Assembly (NCBI RefSeq): GCF_000715075.1
Contig: NC_134081.1
Span: 108,364,108-108,428,107 of the forward strand
Origin: Nicotiana tabacum
Lineage: Eukaryota; Streptophyta; Magnoliopsida; Solanales; Solanaceae
Reading direction: 5' to 3'
Length of the DNA: 64,000 bases
The notes below the pieces were generated by a model. That model was not told where the DNA came from. It saw nothing but the letters and a program-made list of their open reading frames with translations, and searched no databases. Made by a program: the position numbers and the translations under genes. Positions 11,035-22,915 of the stretch are shown one piece after another. Within the stretch, counting starts at the first letter, position 1. Each line of letters opens with the position of its first letter.

Positions 11035-11457
11035 TCATTTTGCCAGCTTCCCTGTAGGCATGGATTTCTGGAAGATGTACTTTAGAGGATCCATCCTTGA
11101 TATGAGATATGTGGTGTAGGCACATAAGTAGTGCCTCAGTTTCTGGGCTATCCAGGTCAAAGCACAGCAGGTACATTCCAGCAAAGAATACCGTGCTTCG
11201 TAGGGTGTGAACTTCTTACTCAGATAGTATTTAGCCTGTTCTTTCCTTCCCGTCTCATCGTGTTGTCCCAAGATACAACCGAAAGCCCCATCTAATATGG
11301 AGAGATAAAGTAGCAGTGGTCTACCAGGTTCTGGCAGGACCAGGACTGGCGGTGTGGACAAATATTCTTTGATTCTGTCAAAAGCTTTCTGGCAGTCTTC
11401 AGTCCAACTGGTTGCAGCATCATTCTTTAACTTTTTGAAAATCGGCTCACAGATCAC
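11035..11457 (-). pseudogene. OGR-1 pol: first RNase H domain
   Basis: Motifs in order: SILDGAFGC with the first Asp, then YYLSKKFTPYE, SLLECTCCALTW with the Glu, and SRMDPLKYIFQ with the third acid. The fourth (ADHLAE) falls in the next open stretch. It follows RT in the same frame with one stop between, at about 11460. It would remove the RNA template during reverse transcription. The spacing and the QHDETGRKEQA insertion are those of Ty3/gypsy polyproteins. Confidence 0.88.
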
Positions 11458-12571
11458 GGTTGATTATGTTATGAAGCGGCTGATGTAATTAAGACGTCCC
11501 AAGAAGCTCATCATATCTTTCTTGTTCTTTGGAGGTGGCAAATCCTGGATAGCCTTGACCTTTGATAGGTCTAGCTCAATTCCTCGGCGGCTGACGATGA
11601 ATCCTAACAACGTTCCTGCGGGGACCCCGAAGGCACATTTTGCGGGATTCAATTTCAAATTATGCCTCTGAAGCCGATCAAAAAATTTCCTCAAGTCTGC
11701 TATGTGATTTGTACTCTTCTTGGATTTGATGATGACGTCATCCCCATATACCTCTATCTCCTTGTGTATCATGTTATGAAAAATAGTTGTCATGGCCCTC
11801 ATATAAGTGGCCCCAACATTCTTCAGACCAAATGACATCATTTTATAGCAGTACACCCCCCACAGTGTAATAAAAGTTGTCTTTTCGGCATCCTCTTCAT
11901 CCATCCAGATATGATGATATCCCGCGAAGCAATCCACAAAGGACTGGAGTTCATGATTGGCGTAGTTGTCGATCAGTATGTGTATGTTGGGTAACGAGAA
12001 ATCATCTTTGGGACTTGCCATGTTTAGGTACCGATAATCGATGTATACTCTGACTTTCCCATCCTTCTTCGGAACTGGCACGATGCTAGTCAACCAAGTT
12101 GGATATTCAACCACTCTGAGAACCTTATCTTTGATCTGCTTGGTGACTTCTTCTTTGATTTTCAAACTCATATCTGGCTTGAACTTTCTGAGCTTCTGCT
12201 TTACCGGCAAACATATTGGATTGGTAGGTAGCTTATGAGCCACTATAGATGTGCTCAAACCAGTCATATCATCATAAGACCATGCAGAAATATCCTCATA
12301 TTCTTTCAGGAAACAGTTGTATTCTTCTTTTTCTAATGGTGACAAGTGAATGCTTATGCGAGTTTCTTTGACTGTTTCGGAATCACCCAAGTTGACTATC
12401 TCAGTTTCCTCCAGGTTGGACTTAGGCTTGTTCTCAAAATCTTCAACTTCTCTAACAATTTTCCCAAGTATTATATTCTTTTCTTTTAGTTCTTTCGAGT
12501 CACTATCCTTATGTTGCATTGTCTCATTACATGTCACAGTTGTTGGTTCATCACGATAAGAAATAGTAATG
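11458..12571 (-). pseudogene. OGR-1 pol: reverse transcriptase
   Basis: One long frame (12624-11464) covers an acidic N-terminal spacer (VREVEDFENKPK), then RT: VPKKDGKVR, IDYRYLN (usual RDLN), SFVDCFAGYHHIWM, then MSFGLKNVGATYMRAM, the catalytic box YGDDVIIKS, CAFGVPAGTLLGFIVS and SFLGRLNYISRFI. All RT blocks are present and the YGDD acids are intact. The methionine at 12624 is probably not the true start: in this lineage RT is joined to protease by splicing, and the coding exon most likely begins near 12571. The frame ends in a stop just before RNase H. Confidence 0.9.
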
Positions 12572-12759
12572 TTGCAGAGAGAAAAATGTAGAGAATAGTA
12601 ATAAATAATAAAATACCAAACCATTGATAATTATCAAGATGTCAAACAAAAGCGATTTTTAATGATTCAAACAAATGTTTCAAAACAAAATACTGAAAAT
12701 GTTTTAAAAAAGCTCATAAGAATTGTTTTCAAAATAAATGACACTAGCAGCCAGGCTAC
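12572..12759 (-). other. Probable OGR-1 intron between protease and RT
   Basis: The protease frame ends at RRVLG followed by GGGTAGCC, which gives a GT at 12759-12758 and an in-frame TAG. About 190 bp of AT-rich, stop-filled DNA follows, then a pyrimidine tract (TTTTTCTCTCTGCAAC at about 12586-12571) just before the RT exon. A spliced intron at this place is known for Ogre elements. The expected acceptor AG reads AA here, so splicing of this copy may be lost or shifted. The exact ends are inferred. Confidence 0.6.
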
Positions 12760-13732
12760 CCCAGAACTCGGCGAGCCCTTGATGGTGTGTCAGTCCAATT
12801 CCTGAGAACAACTCCCTTCTCCACTGTCTGGATGATGAGGCCCTCTTCCTCCTCCTCAACTATTCCACTGCAGTCAATGTCTTCATCTTCCAAGAATAGA
12901 TTCCTTAAACTAGCTAGCGCTTCATCTTCTTCGGATCCCCACATCATATCAGCCTGATGGAAGGATTGGCTAAAATGTGGTATTGGCTGCTCGAGAGGGT
13001 AATAAGGACCACGCCATAGGGGTGACCAATTCTGATACTCATGCCAGGTGTATTGATATCCCAGTCCAAAGGTCATTCCGTGACGTTTTAACTGTATTAA
13101 TTTTGTGATCCCTTGGAGATTCTTGCCAAGACCCATGTTGGGTTCATACCCTGTCCATGCCAATATGCTTTCTATTTTGATACTCCACCATTTGTCCTTC
13201 TTGATCGCGTTAACATGCTCAATGCGATGGTAAGTCTCTCCCCCTAACTTCCTTCTATTCTCCACAACCGGGATAGTCTGGTTCGTGTAAATAGGGTTAC
13301 TCCCGTCTCCATGAATGATCACCTCCTGATGATTCCATTCAAACTTCACAGCCTGATGCAAAGTAGATGCTACAGCCCCAGCGGCGTGTATCCAAGGTCG
13401 TCCCAATAGCAGATTGTATGAGGCGGATATGTCGATCACTTGGAATTCAACATCAAACCAAGTTGGAAACATTTGTAAGCAGAGGTTGGTTTCTCCGATT
13501 GTGGCCTTTTGAGACCCATCGAACGCTTTTATGTTCATAGTTCCTGCTCGTATCTCATGCAAACCTTTACCTAACTTTTTCAAAGTAGTCAACGGGCAGA
13601 TGTTGAGACTTGAACCCCCATCTATCAAAACCCCGGAAATGAATTTGTCTTCGCACTGTACTGTGATATGCAATGCCCTGTTATGGCTCAACCCTTCTAG
13701 TGGCAATTCATCTTCGTGGAAAGATCTTATGG
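12756..13732 (-). pseudogene. OGR-1 protease with G-patch-like segment
   Basis: The domain starts at FHEDELPLEGLSHNRALHI. The aspartic protease core has VLIDGGSSLNI (D-G-G in place of the usual D-[ST]-G) and the second half NLLLGRPWIH. About 70 residues later a glycine-rich stretch, GYEPNMGLGKNLQGI, resembles a G-patch, which is known after the protease in this lineage. An acidic C-terminus (EEDEALASL, EEEEEG) leads to the probable splice donor. A frameshift near 13730 separates it from gag. It would have cut the OGR-1 polyprotein. Confidence 0.85.
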
Positions 13733-15522
13733 CTTTCCTACCATGTTGGCCATCTCTCCACTAGTAATGTTGTTGGGTACATAAGCCTCATTCAACACTT
13801 TCATCAACGCGTTCCTATGAGCCTCAGGACTCTGCAGTAGTGATAGAATGGATATCTGAGCAGGGATTTTTTTCAAATGATCAACCACAGAATACTCTCT
13901 TGCTTTCACCTTTCTCCAAAGATCATCCGGGCCGATTTCAATGATAGGCTGCCTGGAAGCGGCTTCTTTACTTGTTCCCCCCAAATGCACGGGCGTGTAA
14001 ACCCTACCAGTTCTGGTCATACCTTGTGCTGCACCGGTTTCTTCCATTTTCCCCTTTCCTTTCCTTCTCGCTTCTATAGTATAGTCCCGAGGCACAACAT
14101 TGGAATTAAAGGATGGTGTGGGTGCTACCATTACGGTGAATGGTGTGGTCACTTCTACTTCGAACGGAGTCGGCATGGCTGAGGGCGTTGTTATTTCAAC
14201 CTTGAACGGAGTCGATGCGGCTACCTCAACTTCAATTGGTGACTGTATTTGTACCACAATAGGTGTAAGCGTGATTGGAGGCATTTTCGGATCATCCCCT
14301 TCTCGAATGAGCCCTTCCGGATCCCATTCTTCATCAGTTTCTATCACATTTACCACCTCACTCCTGTGATCGGGGAGGGGATTGTTGTAGACATTAGGTG
14401 CAGTTTCCTTTGCCTGTATAACTTTGGTCTTAATCATCGTCTGGATCTTATCCTTTAGAGTGCGACATTCATCAGCAGTGTGACCCTTCATGCCCGAATG
14501 GTAGGCGCATGTCTTGTTCGGATTGACCCATTGGGATGAATTTTCCATGACGAAAGTGGGAATGGGAGTGACATAACTGACATCTTTCAATCTCTCATAC
14601 AACTGGTCAATAGGTTTGGCAATAGTAGTGTATTGTCTGGGCGGCCTACGGTCAAAATTTGGCCAGGGTGTTTGGTAGTTTTGGCGGGCTGGTGGTGAGT
14701 GGTAATATGTTGGCTGAGTGTTGTAAGTGTGGTAGGCGGTAGCGGGTTGTTTATATCTAGGAGGTGAATGATGATATGTGAGTGGAGGTGTTTGATATAT
14801 GAGAGGAGACTTCGGACCTTGGGCTACCATCACAGTCCCTACTTTCTTCTTTTTAGATATACCCCCCGATTGTAAGGCTTTGTTCGTAGCCTGGAGTGCC
14901 TCGAAATTTGTATCATTCCGCTTTTGATTCCCTCTTCTATTATTTCTCCCAATTTGATTATGTCGGAGAATTTATGATTTTCAATAACCATCAACCTCTC
15001 ATAATATTGCGGATCCTGGGCACGGATAAAGAATTTGTTCATTTGTTCTTCTTCCAATGCTGGCCTTACTTTTGCAGCCTATGACCTCCACCGAGTAGCA
15101 TACTTGCAAAAAGTTTCTGTCAGCTTCTTCTTAAGATTCTGGATATAGAAGACGTCTGGTGCATTCTCTATGTTAAATCTGAACCTATCCATAAAATCTG
15201 ACGCCATGCTTACCCAATTAATCCACTTCTTTGGATTTTGACTGATGTACCAGGATAGGGCATCTCTAGTGAGGTTCCTCATGAACATCTTCATGCGGAT
15301 TCTTTCATCTTTACCAACCCCTATGAGTTTGTCGCAATACGTCCTGAGATGTACCTTTGGATCACCTGTCCCGTCGAACATTATGAACTTAGGAGGTTTG
15401 TAACCCTCTAGCAGTTCTACGTCCGGTTGAATACATAAATCATCATAGTTCAAACCTTCAATGCCTTTACTTCCTTCGACACCTTGGACTCGACTTGTAA
15501 GCTTCTTAAGTTCCTCCGCCAT
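13727..15522 (-). pseudogene. OGR-1 gag, capsid and nucleocapsid part
   Basis: The capsid core (15522-15079) has YKPPKFIMFDGTGDP, LRTYCDKLIG, MFMRNLTRDALSWY and FCKYATRW, characteristic of the retrotransposon gag domain. A stop at about 15078 and a short second block (15057-14839) continue it in the same frame. The third block (14833-13727) is in another frame and carries a Pro/Tyr-rich stretch, then a CCHC-variant zinc knuckle, CAYHSGMKGHTADEC, followed by Pro/Thr/Val-rich repeats (14290-14110). It ends at GEMANMVGKP just before the frameshift into protease. Gag forms the virus-like particle. Confidence 0.88.
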
Positions 15523-16271
15523 GTTCTTGATGAGCAGGTCCTTCTCGGTGCATTCTGGTGCGTACGAGGTTTGTTGTGAAATGTGGGGTAAGGTTTCTAC
15601 GTATATTGGGTTACTTTGGTGGTTTCCAGGGATTTGGGTGTAGTGGTGATCATTGGTTGAGTTATGGGTATCAGGAGCAGGTTGTGGTGCATTTTGAGGA
15701 GTGTGGTAGGTGGTAGTTTGTGGGTATTAGGTCGGATGATGATAATGCTGTGGAGGAGTTAGTACTGGTGGAGGATTAGGATTTTGGGAAGGCGTGGAGT
15801 ATTGATGAGGTGCGGGAGGATTTTGCGAGTGCTGGTTTTGTGCGTTTTGAGGAGGTGTTGGGTTTTGGGCGTTTGGTCGGTTGGTGTCGGGAACATTCAG
15901 GGTAAGGGAACCAAGTTACAGACCTGCTCAAGTTCCCCTTGTAATTCTAGTATCTTTTGCTCTAAACGTAAAACCAAGTCATTCTGCGCTGGAGTACTTT
16001 GACCATCTGAAGTTTCGACATTCTCGGCGTGCGCAACGTTGTCTTTCCTGATACCACTCATATCGTCCATCTTAGCTTTTCCTTTGTTCTTGGGATCACT
16101 TGGAGTAGGAGGAGGAGGTGGAGGACCTCTAGATCTGGTATGATATGCTGATGATGCCAGTATGCACGAACCAACCTTAGGGGATGGGAATAAACAAAGA
16201 AAAGAAGAAAAATAAAAGGTAAATAAGTCAGTAAGGAGTATTAAAAGGATATTTACGACATTTAAAAACAT
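15523..16271 (-). pseudogene. OGR-1 gag N-terminal region
   Basis: The stretch 16230-15897 reads YHTRSRGPPPPPPTP, then a lysine-rich and charged segment, and a heptad-like stretch RLEQKILELQGELEQV that may form a coiled coil. From about 15890 to 15530 the DNA encodes Pro/Gln/Asn/Tyr-rich sequence in interrupted frames before the capsid core begins. The first 30 residues of the ORF starting at 16271 are hydrophobic and probably untranslated leader. This is low-complexity N-terminal gag typical for the lineage. Confidence 0.65.
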
Positions 16272-16554
16272 ATTGCGGAATTATAAATTTGCCTCTTAAA
16301 TTGGGGACCTCATCGTGCCCGAGGTAGGCCTAGCGACATATAGATTTGGAGAAAACTCAATGCCGATAACTGCGTCATTTTATTCATATGATAAATAGAC
16401 CAAATCTCTACTAAAACGATAATAATTATAAAGAGTCACTAGTGGCATTTGCCTTATTACAATCAAATTCTAAAACGAATCTAGAAAACATCATTCCTAA
16501 TCTACTCGGTCCCAGAGGGACCTTCTCCCAACTTGGCCTTCTTAGCCCCGTCAA
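16272..16554 (-). other. OGR-1 spacer between ORF1 and gag
   Basis: Roughly 280 bp without a credible reading frame on the coding strand. No further structure was recognised. Confidence 0.5.
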
Positions 16555-18086
16555 TCAGATTCCCAGGTCGCGCATGTCCAACAGCAGATACGCCCTTGCT
16601 AGATGTCCTCCTTCGTTGCCCTTTGCGTTTTGACAACCCGATACCCTTTTCCTCATCTTTCTCTCAAGTTCCATCAAACCCTGCTCCAAATACTTCAACC
16701 TTTCTATTGATTTAGTAGCGATTCCCCAACATTCATTGATTGCTTTCATGTCCACTTTATGTTGTTCCAAATGCCTGGCCTCAGATTCAGAGACCCTTTT
16801 GCGCAACCTCATGTATTTGACTTGTTCTTAAGCAGCGTCGTCTATGAACTTATTTCTCAAATCAACCCCTAGCTTGACCTCTCTTGCTATGTCATAGAAC
16901 AACCATGGTGGGTAGAAGTACACATGGCCGACATAATACCTGTCTGGCTAGATGGTATCTTTCTCCACAATAATCTTTTGATGCCACATGTGTTTTGCCT
17001 CGAACTTAAATGGAATGAATTTCCCTTGGAAGTCTTCTTTGTAATGAACCATTTTGGAAACTCATGGTATAACCTGTTTTCTCCCAGCTTGCCTCATGAC
17101 TCTGATAGGAGCATAAGGATAGATTCCCCTTAATCCGATTAGCACTAGGTGAGGAACATCTCTCGACTTGATGATGAATTCACTGCTAGGGAACCACTCG
17201 AACATCCAATGTACCTTGTTATCAGTCAAATTGCTAAAGAAATGTACCCAACTCACAACGTTTGCGGTTATGCAAACCTGTCTGGGATAAAAGTCATTCT
17301 CTTGGGATGGTGATAAGCTATGTAGTCATTCCATGGTCGTCACGAAAATTCTTGATGGTATTGTCCTCTCTGAAGGTGTTCCAATAACCATATTCGCAGC
17401 AACAGATTGCAACCCTAGAAATGCCTATATCCCTTTTTGCAACTGTCTAAGGCTCGGTACATCTCGGCCACGATCTTTGGGACAAAAGTGTAAGTTTGCC
17501 CCTCAATTCCTTCCATTAGGGTCTTAGTGACCATAGTTAGGCGAGTGTGGATCCTTTCTCCTTGTATCGGGAATATCCGCATCCCCAAAAAACAGACAAT
17601 GAATACAAAAACCCGGCGGTGAGTCCAATCTAAAGAAGAGATGGAAAATTCATCATGGTAAAGATGATATGACTTGCTGTGACCATAACGCTCGTAAAGG
17701 AAGTCAAATGGTATGTAAGATTTCTTCAGACAGACTAGCTCATCATTTTTCCTGAAACCCATCATTTTTAGGAAACCTCGAGAAGTACGGTTTTCCGGTA
17801 CTAACAAGCCAGGGCTATCCCATGGGAGCCCAACGAAGACTCCTATTTCCTCTATAAGGGGAGTCATTTCTATATAACCAAAACGGAAGACGGTCCTCTT
17901 CTCATCCCAGAACATGGTGGCAGCCTCAATTAACACATTGTTCGGCTGAATATCTAACAAAGAAGGTAAATTCCTGAGAACTCTTTTCACATGGTTTTTG
18001 TCACTTGGCGAGAGATTTTCCCACCAATCTAGCAACAAAGGTAGGATACTTCGAACCATGCCGAACCTGGGGACTTCGTGCCTCAT
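16555..18086 (-). pseudogene. OGR-1 ORF1 (extra open reading frame upstream of gag)
   Basis: The main block (18086-17415, 223 residues) begins MRHEVPRFGMVRSILPLLLDWW and contains RTVFRFGYIEMTPLIEEIG and VFVGLPWDSPGLL. This resembles the plant mobile-domain-like ORF1 proteins found in Ogre and in many predicted plant proteins (I recall the label DUF7745, unverified). Two further blocks, 17256-17062 (SWVHFFSNLTDNKVHWMFEW) and 16812-16555 (charged, coiled-coil-like, ELERKMRKR), continue it in another frame. The total of about 510 codons fits the family. The function of ORF1 is not established. It is broken by at least two frameshifts or stops. Confidence 0.75.
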
Positions 18087-18972
18087 TTCTGCAAAACAAA
18101 TAAAGTTAGCCCTTTCCCCCTCAAGATTCGACTATTTACACATTAATGATTAGCATATCGGCACGTTTTCTCAAAATAATGCACATATATGGATTGTACC
18201 CATTGGGATTTAAGGAAATCTCGGCGGGCTTTGGACAAGGCTTGCCTTAGAGAGTTATTACGCGGACAACGTTCAAACCCATACTAGGTTTAGACATGAT
18301 GCATGCACAGTTAATATTAGAGTGGGGGTTTCTAAAAGAGTTTAGAGCGGTACCATCAAGTGGAAAACTTGAGAGGGGAAGGCACAAAAATCATTGATTG
18401 GACTGCTGATCGATTAGTTTTACCGCAAACAAGCCTTTCCAAAATTAAAAGGGTGATTTAGGAAGAGCGCGGACACTCATCAAGCGCCGCTATGGTATTA
18501 ATTACGCACTAGTGGAATATGATGTGGAGCATGCTTTATGCAAAGATAAAAAAACACGTTATCAAGTATTTTGCATTATGAAGACGGTAAATGCAGTATT
18601 AAATGAAACGTAAAGACATAAAATAAAGAAAAATAAGGAAGAAGTTAGTTCGCGCAATATGAAAGAATTGTAATAAAGCAAGCAAAGGGGTAGGGGTAGG
18701 GAGAGACATGATGTAGCAAATTTAAAAATGATTCGGAGCAAGTGAACATGACTGGAAAATAAAGGGAAATGCATATTGTAACCAAATTAGGCAAAGATTT
18801 GCATATTAATATGAATTCACATAAAGGGAAAATAGGGAAAAGGATGTGCATGTAGCAATAAAAGGGAAACAGGGGCGGGATATTCATGTAACAGCAAAAT
18901 AACAAAGACACGCTAATCAGAGAAGACTAATTCATATAGACCAAGTTCGCTATGGTAAGAGCCTAAAAATGA
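18087..18972 (-). other. OGR-1 5' leader between primer site and ORF1
   Basis: Almost 0.9 kb of purine-rich (on the plus strand) sequence without a believable gene. The small ORFs at 18562-18911 are Leu/Phe/Cys-rich products of pyrimidine-rich DNA. Long untranslated leaders are usual in this lineage. Confidence 0.6.
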
Positions 18973-18990
18973 TCCCCATCAGAGTCGCCA
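18973..18990 (-). promoter_or_regulatory. OGR-1 primer-binding site
   Basis: Minus strand reads TGGCGACTCTGATGGGGA, three nt after the 5' LTR end (GCGACA). Ogre elements use a tRNA-Arg primer with a site of the form TGGCGACTCC..TGGGGA, and the match here is near-complete. Confidence 0.8.
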
Positions 18991-18993
18991 TGC

Positions 18994-21900
18994 TGTCGCA
19001 CCCCTCTTTCTCGCGAAATCGGGCTTCGACACGTGACAACTCTTTTAAAGGAAGGGGTTAAAAGAGAGAGTTAGTCAAAAAAAGAGAGGGAAAGACAAGA
19101 AGTTTGGGAAATTATTATCAAAAGTCTACAAAGAAACACAAATAATTGACTTTAAGACAAGATTGGGAGGGGGGGTCCTAAGTTTTTTAGCCTAAAGGAT
19201 AACCCCGTTCAACATAAATAATAGTTCGTAACTCCCTCGAGGTTTGGTGTTACTCGTATTATTCATCGGGCACAGACTATCATCTCCTCCTACCTGATTA
19301 CTATCTTTAAGTTTTTACCTAAAGCGCAGTAGTTGTTTATAAACCGTGCCCTATGCGTGCACTACCCGTCCAATGCCTATGGCCCAAGAGGCGTTTGGGC
19401 CTCTATTTTGGATGGTTTCTAGACTTAGCTTAGGCTACTCAGAAATGATAAAACTAGGCGACATACAAAAATAAGTTAGACTTCATGTAATAGAAATTAA
19501 TGGCTCAAGCTAGCCTCAACACGTAGATAACAAATGCACGCGAACAAATTTTCACATTAAACGTTAGACAATCTCAGGATTGAGGCAAATTAAAGTCGTT
19601 AGGCCCTATATGACATGGTTTCTATATGACCTTGGGATTCAAACGTGCAGGCAGTTTCAGAGCAAGATGCCATTTTAGATACAATTTCTAAGCGACTACA
19701 CAGTCTGCCTGCTGATTATAGATTATAAGCGATTAAACCTATAGACATGATATCTAGGTGATTTACGTAGTAGTTGGCAGTGATAACTATTGAAGATACT
19801 CAAAATTACTGAGTTTGATCCTATAGGCATGCTTTCTAATAGTGGCAACGAAACAGTGTTAAAAGTTCAATATTAACACTTAAAAGTGAGTGGTATTACC
19901 CTATAGGCAGGATTTCTAACGATTAACGATTGAAATTGATTTTTTTATACTTAGCTCCTATAGGCATGTCTCCTAGGTGGGCAGTATAACAGCGAATTAA
20001 CCAATTAAAACCCTATAGGCATGATTTCTAAATGCAGATTTTGTAGAACATAAGCTAACATAGCCCTATAGTCATAGTATCTAATGAATATGCTACAGTT
20101 ATGTAAATTGAAATATTGGTCATTGACACTTTATTTCCTATGGGCATGGTATCTAATAACTCATAGGAGCTGAACATGTTGAGTAAATTAAACACCTATA
20201 GGCAGGATTTCTACTTGTTCATGCAAATATTAGAGTAAACCCATTTTCCAAATTTTACTAACACCCCAATTGTTATTACAGCATTATTACAGGCCCAATG
20301 AATGAATCAAATTACAAAGTTACAAAATCACTATAGTGGGCCTAAGACAGGCCCAAAGTACACCCACCCTAGCCAGGCCTTCAAATTTCGTATCCATACA
20401 GGTTTCACCACAGCCCAAAAGTCATAGCCAATGAAACCCAGAAAACAATCTTTCATTTACACAAAATAGTCAAAACCCATTAACCACAACTGATCAACAA
20501 GCATTTACACAAACAATAGGTTCATTCAGTAGGTGAAAAGGGAGGCAGAATTGAGTAATTGGGACAAAGTGGCCACAGAACCTTAGACCCTAGCGTGTCA
20601 TAGTTCCCAAGGGTTTCAAGAACCCAGGGCAGTGCTCACACTAGGGAGGTTAATAGAGAAGATTTAGGGGGCCTAGACTTTTAGCCAACCCAGAATTAGA
20701 CTTATAACAAGAAACAATCAAAAAAAATAGTAATAAAGTAATAGGTTTGGAAAAGCATTTGCACACACTTTAAGATAATCACATAATGAACATGAACTCG
20801 AGAAGAAAACTAATACATTGGGGAAGAGTTACATATGATAAGAAACAAGGATCCTAGGATTGCAAAGTTAACAGGCACGGACATTAGACTAGTAAAACCT
20901 ATTAATACAACCAGTTTAGAATTTAAGGGATCAGATTATACCAAACTCAGGATTAAACAGTATAATACAAACAGGATTAGGTACCATAGAGGACATCAGT
21001 CAAGGACGAAAGGATAATAGGTTATTAGAGGTACATAATTGGATATGGTAAGAACACATAGAGTGACAATCATATTCGTAGGGGCACACTATACATTTAT
21101 AATGAAGGTCTTAAACAAACTGAGGCATATTAATGACAAAAACTAATCACTAGAGATTCAGAATTAGGCAGAACACATGGATTAAGCCATATTATCAAGG
21201 CAGAACATTCAGATTATCAACAATCACCAAGCTAAACATGCTTCAATCTGTCCAAATTGACTAAGCTAGGTGTAAAGACATTATTAGGCTAGTAATTATA
21301 GGCAGAATTAGACAAGAAAAGAATCAAGGGAATACATGAAGTCATGCAATTTCAGAAAACATGGAATAAACATTGCGAAGGTTTAGAAACTAACCAGTAA
21401 TTATTCAATAAACAAAAAAGAACATCAAATAGGACCTAGAGTCTGAAATTTGTCAAGTTCCCAAGGGTTTCAAGAACCCAGGGCAGGGCTCACACACAAG
21501 AGAGGTCGAAAAAATAGAAATCCGGTGGCCTTGGCTTTCAGCCGGTCAAGATCCCAAAACAGAACAAGATACTCAACGAGCACAGAGTAAAGCTTCAGTT
21601 TTAGTGGAAAATAGTGATTGAAGTCCTTCAAAAAGGGAAAGGGGAATGGGTTTTTATAGTAGTAGGAATTGAACAAACAAACAAGGAAATATAATCAATC
21701 ATACAGAAAAATAAGGAAAGAAGAGCATGCAGAATCAATTAGAACCAATTTAGGAGAAAATCAGGCCAAACCCTAGTTTTAAGGGAAAACAAATATCAAC
21801 GGAATATACACAAAAACAGTAGCATGGGACGAATATAGACATTATAACACTTAAAATCGGAGAATCGAACAGATCTAAAAACCCTAGCTTTAGGGTAAGT

Positions 21901-22915
21901 AAGAATCAACAAAATATAAATAAATATTTGGACTCATAATAGCATAGGATGAACATAGATGGAATAACATTCAAAAATCAGGGATTTGAACCGTTTTTGG
22001 TTCGATTTTGATGAGATCTGCTTGCCATGTTTAGGAAAGCACTATAGGAGAGTATCCAGTACCAGAAGGGGGTCGAGTATGGTAAGCAAAAGCAATGGAA
22101 TATTAGGTGGGATTAAGAGAAGATTTAGCGTGCGTCGACTAGGGTTCTTTAGGAGGGAGAAGGGAGGTGAGGGGATGCAGAGGCGTCGGATAAGGGGGAA
22201 TGAGATTAGGGTTAGGGGTTTGGGTAGTTAAAGGGGAGGGTTTGATATGGGCCGTTGATCTTAGAGATCATCAGCCATGATTAAAGGGGAGTTGGATCGG
22301 GTTATTAGAAACGGGTCACGACCAGGTTGTGGTTAATGTGGTTATAGGTTTGGGATAGGGGTTATTTGGGCTAGTGTATTAGGTTCCATGGGCCAATATT
22401 TGGTCCGAAATAAATAGGTTTAGGAATTTAGGCTAGTTTTAAAATACCCAATAGGTAACAAAATAATTTATAAAAGAAATTAATAAATAACAAAAATATT
22501 GTTTGTACACTAAAATGATTAATAATAATTGCTTAACATTATAAAAATATAAAAAATTATTTTTTGCATAAATAATGTAATTATACATGAATATATGCTA
22601 TTATTGTAAAATCAGTGATTAGCCTAAAAAAGGCAAATGTAATTATGAAAAATGTAGTAAAATAATGAAAAACATACATGTTGGTGTAAATGATAAGTTT
22701 GGATGATTAAATCATCATAAAAAATAATTTGAAGGATAATAATTGGATATTTATATAATAAAATGCAAAAAGAAATTAATTTAAAGACCTAGAAACATTA
22801 TGGAAAATTTTGAAAAATACTTGTATAGTTTATAAACTAAATGATGATGCAAATATACTATTTTGAAAGTATATATATATTGTTTAGAAATATGAGGGAA
22901 AATTAGGTATGAACA
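18994..22915 (-). repeat. OGR-1 5' LTR (3922 bp)
   Basis: Minus-strand ends are TGTTCATACC (22915) and GTGCGACA (18994). It repeats the features of the 3' LTR: the CCTATAGGCATGATTTCTAA-like series (19600-20215), the duplicated GGGTTTCAAGAACCC block (20596-20700 and 21450-21550) and the telo-box-like sites. Relative to the other LTR it lacks 173 bp after 19070 and has about 45 extra bp near 22695-22740. Confidence 0.93.

Larger units (their letters stand above)
2886..22915 (-). mobile_element. OGR-1: 20,030-bp Tat/Ogre-type Ty3/gypsy retrotransposon nested in TKY-1
   Basis: The ends read TGTCGTTCCCC (2886) and GGTATGAACA (22915) with a perfect acgag target duplication. Two direct repeats of about 4 kb at 2886-6966 and 18994-22915 are the LTRs. 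The coding direction is minus: primer site (18990-18973), ORF1, gag, protease with a G-patch-like segment, a probable intron, RT, RNase H, archaeal-type RNase H, integrase, a long 3' UTR with tandem repeats, then the polypurine tract. Very large size, an extra ORF upstream of gag, an intron between protease and RT, two RNase H domains and a tRNA-Arg-type primer site are the known diagnostic set for Ogre elements. All reading frames are damaged, and the LTRs differ by substitutions and large indels, so the insertion is not recent. Confidence 0.93.

Noticed and set aside
14100..14458. Plus-strand ORFs opposite Ogre gag
   Set aside because: Antisense openings over the Pro/Thr/Val-rich gag segment; the minus strand has clear gag motifs.
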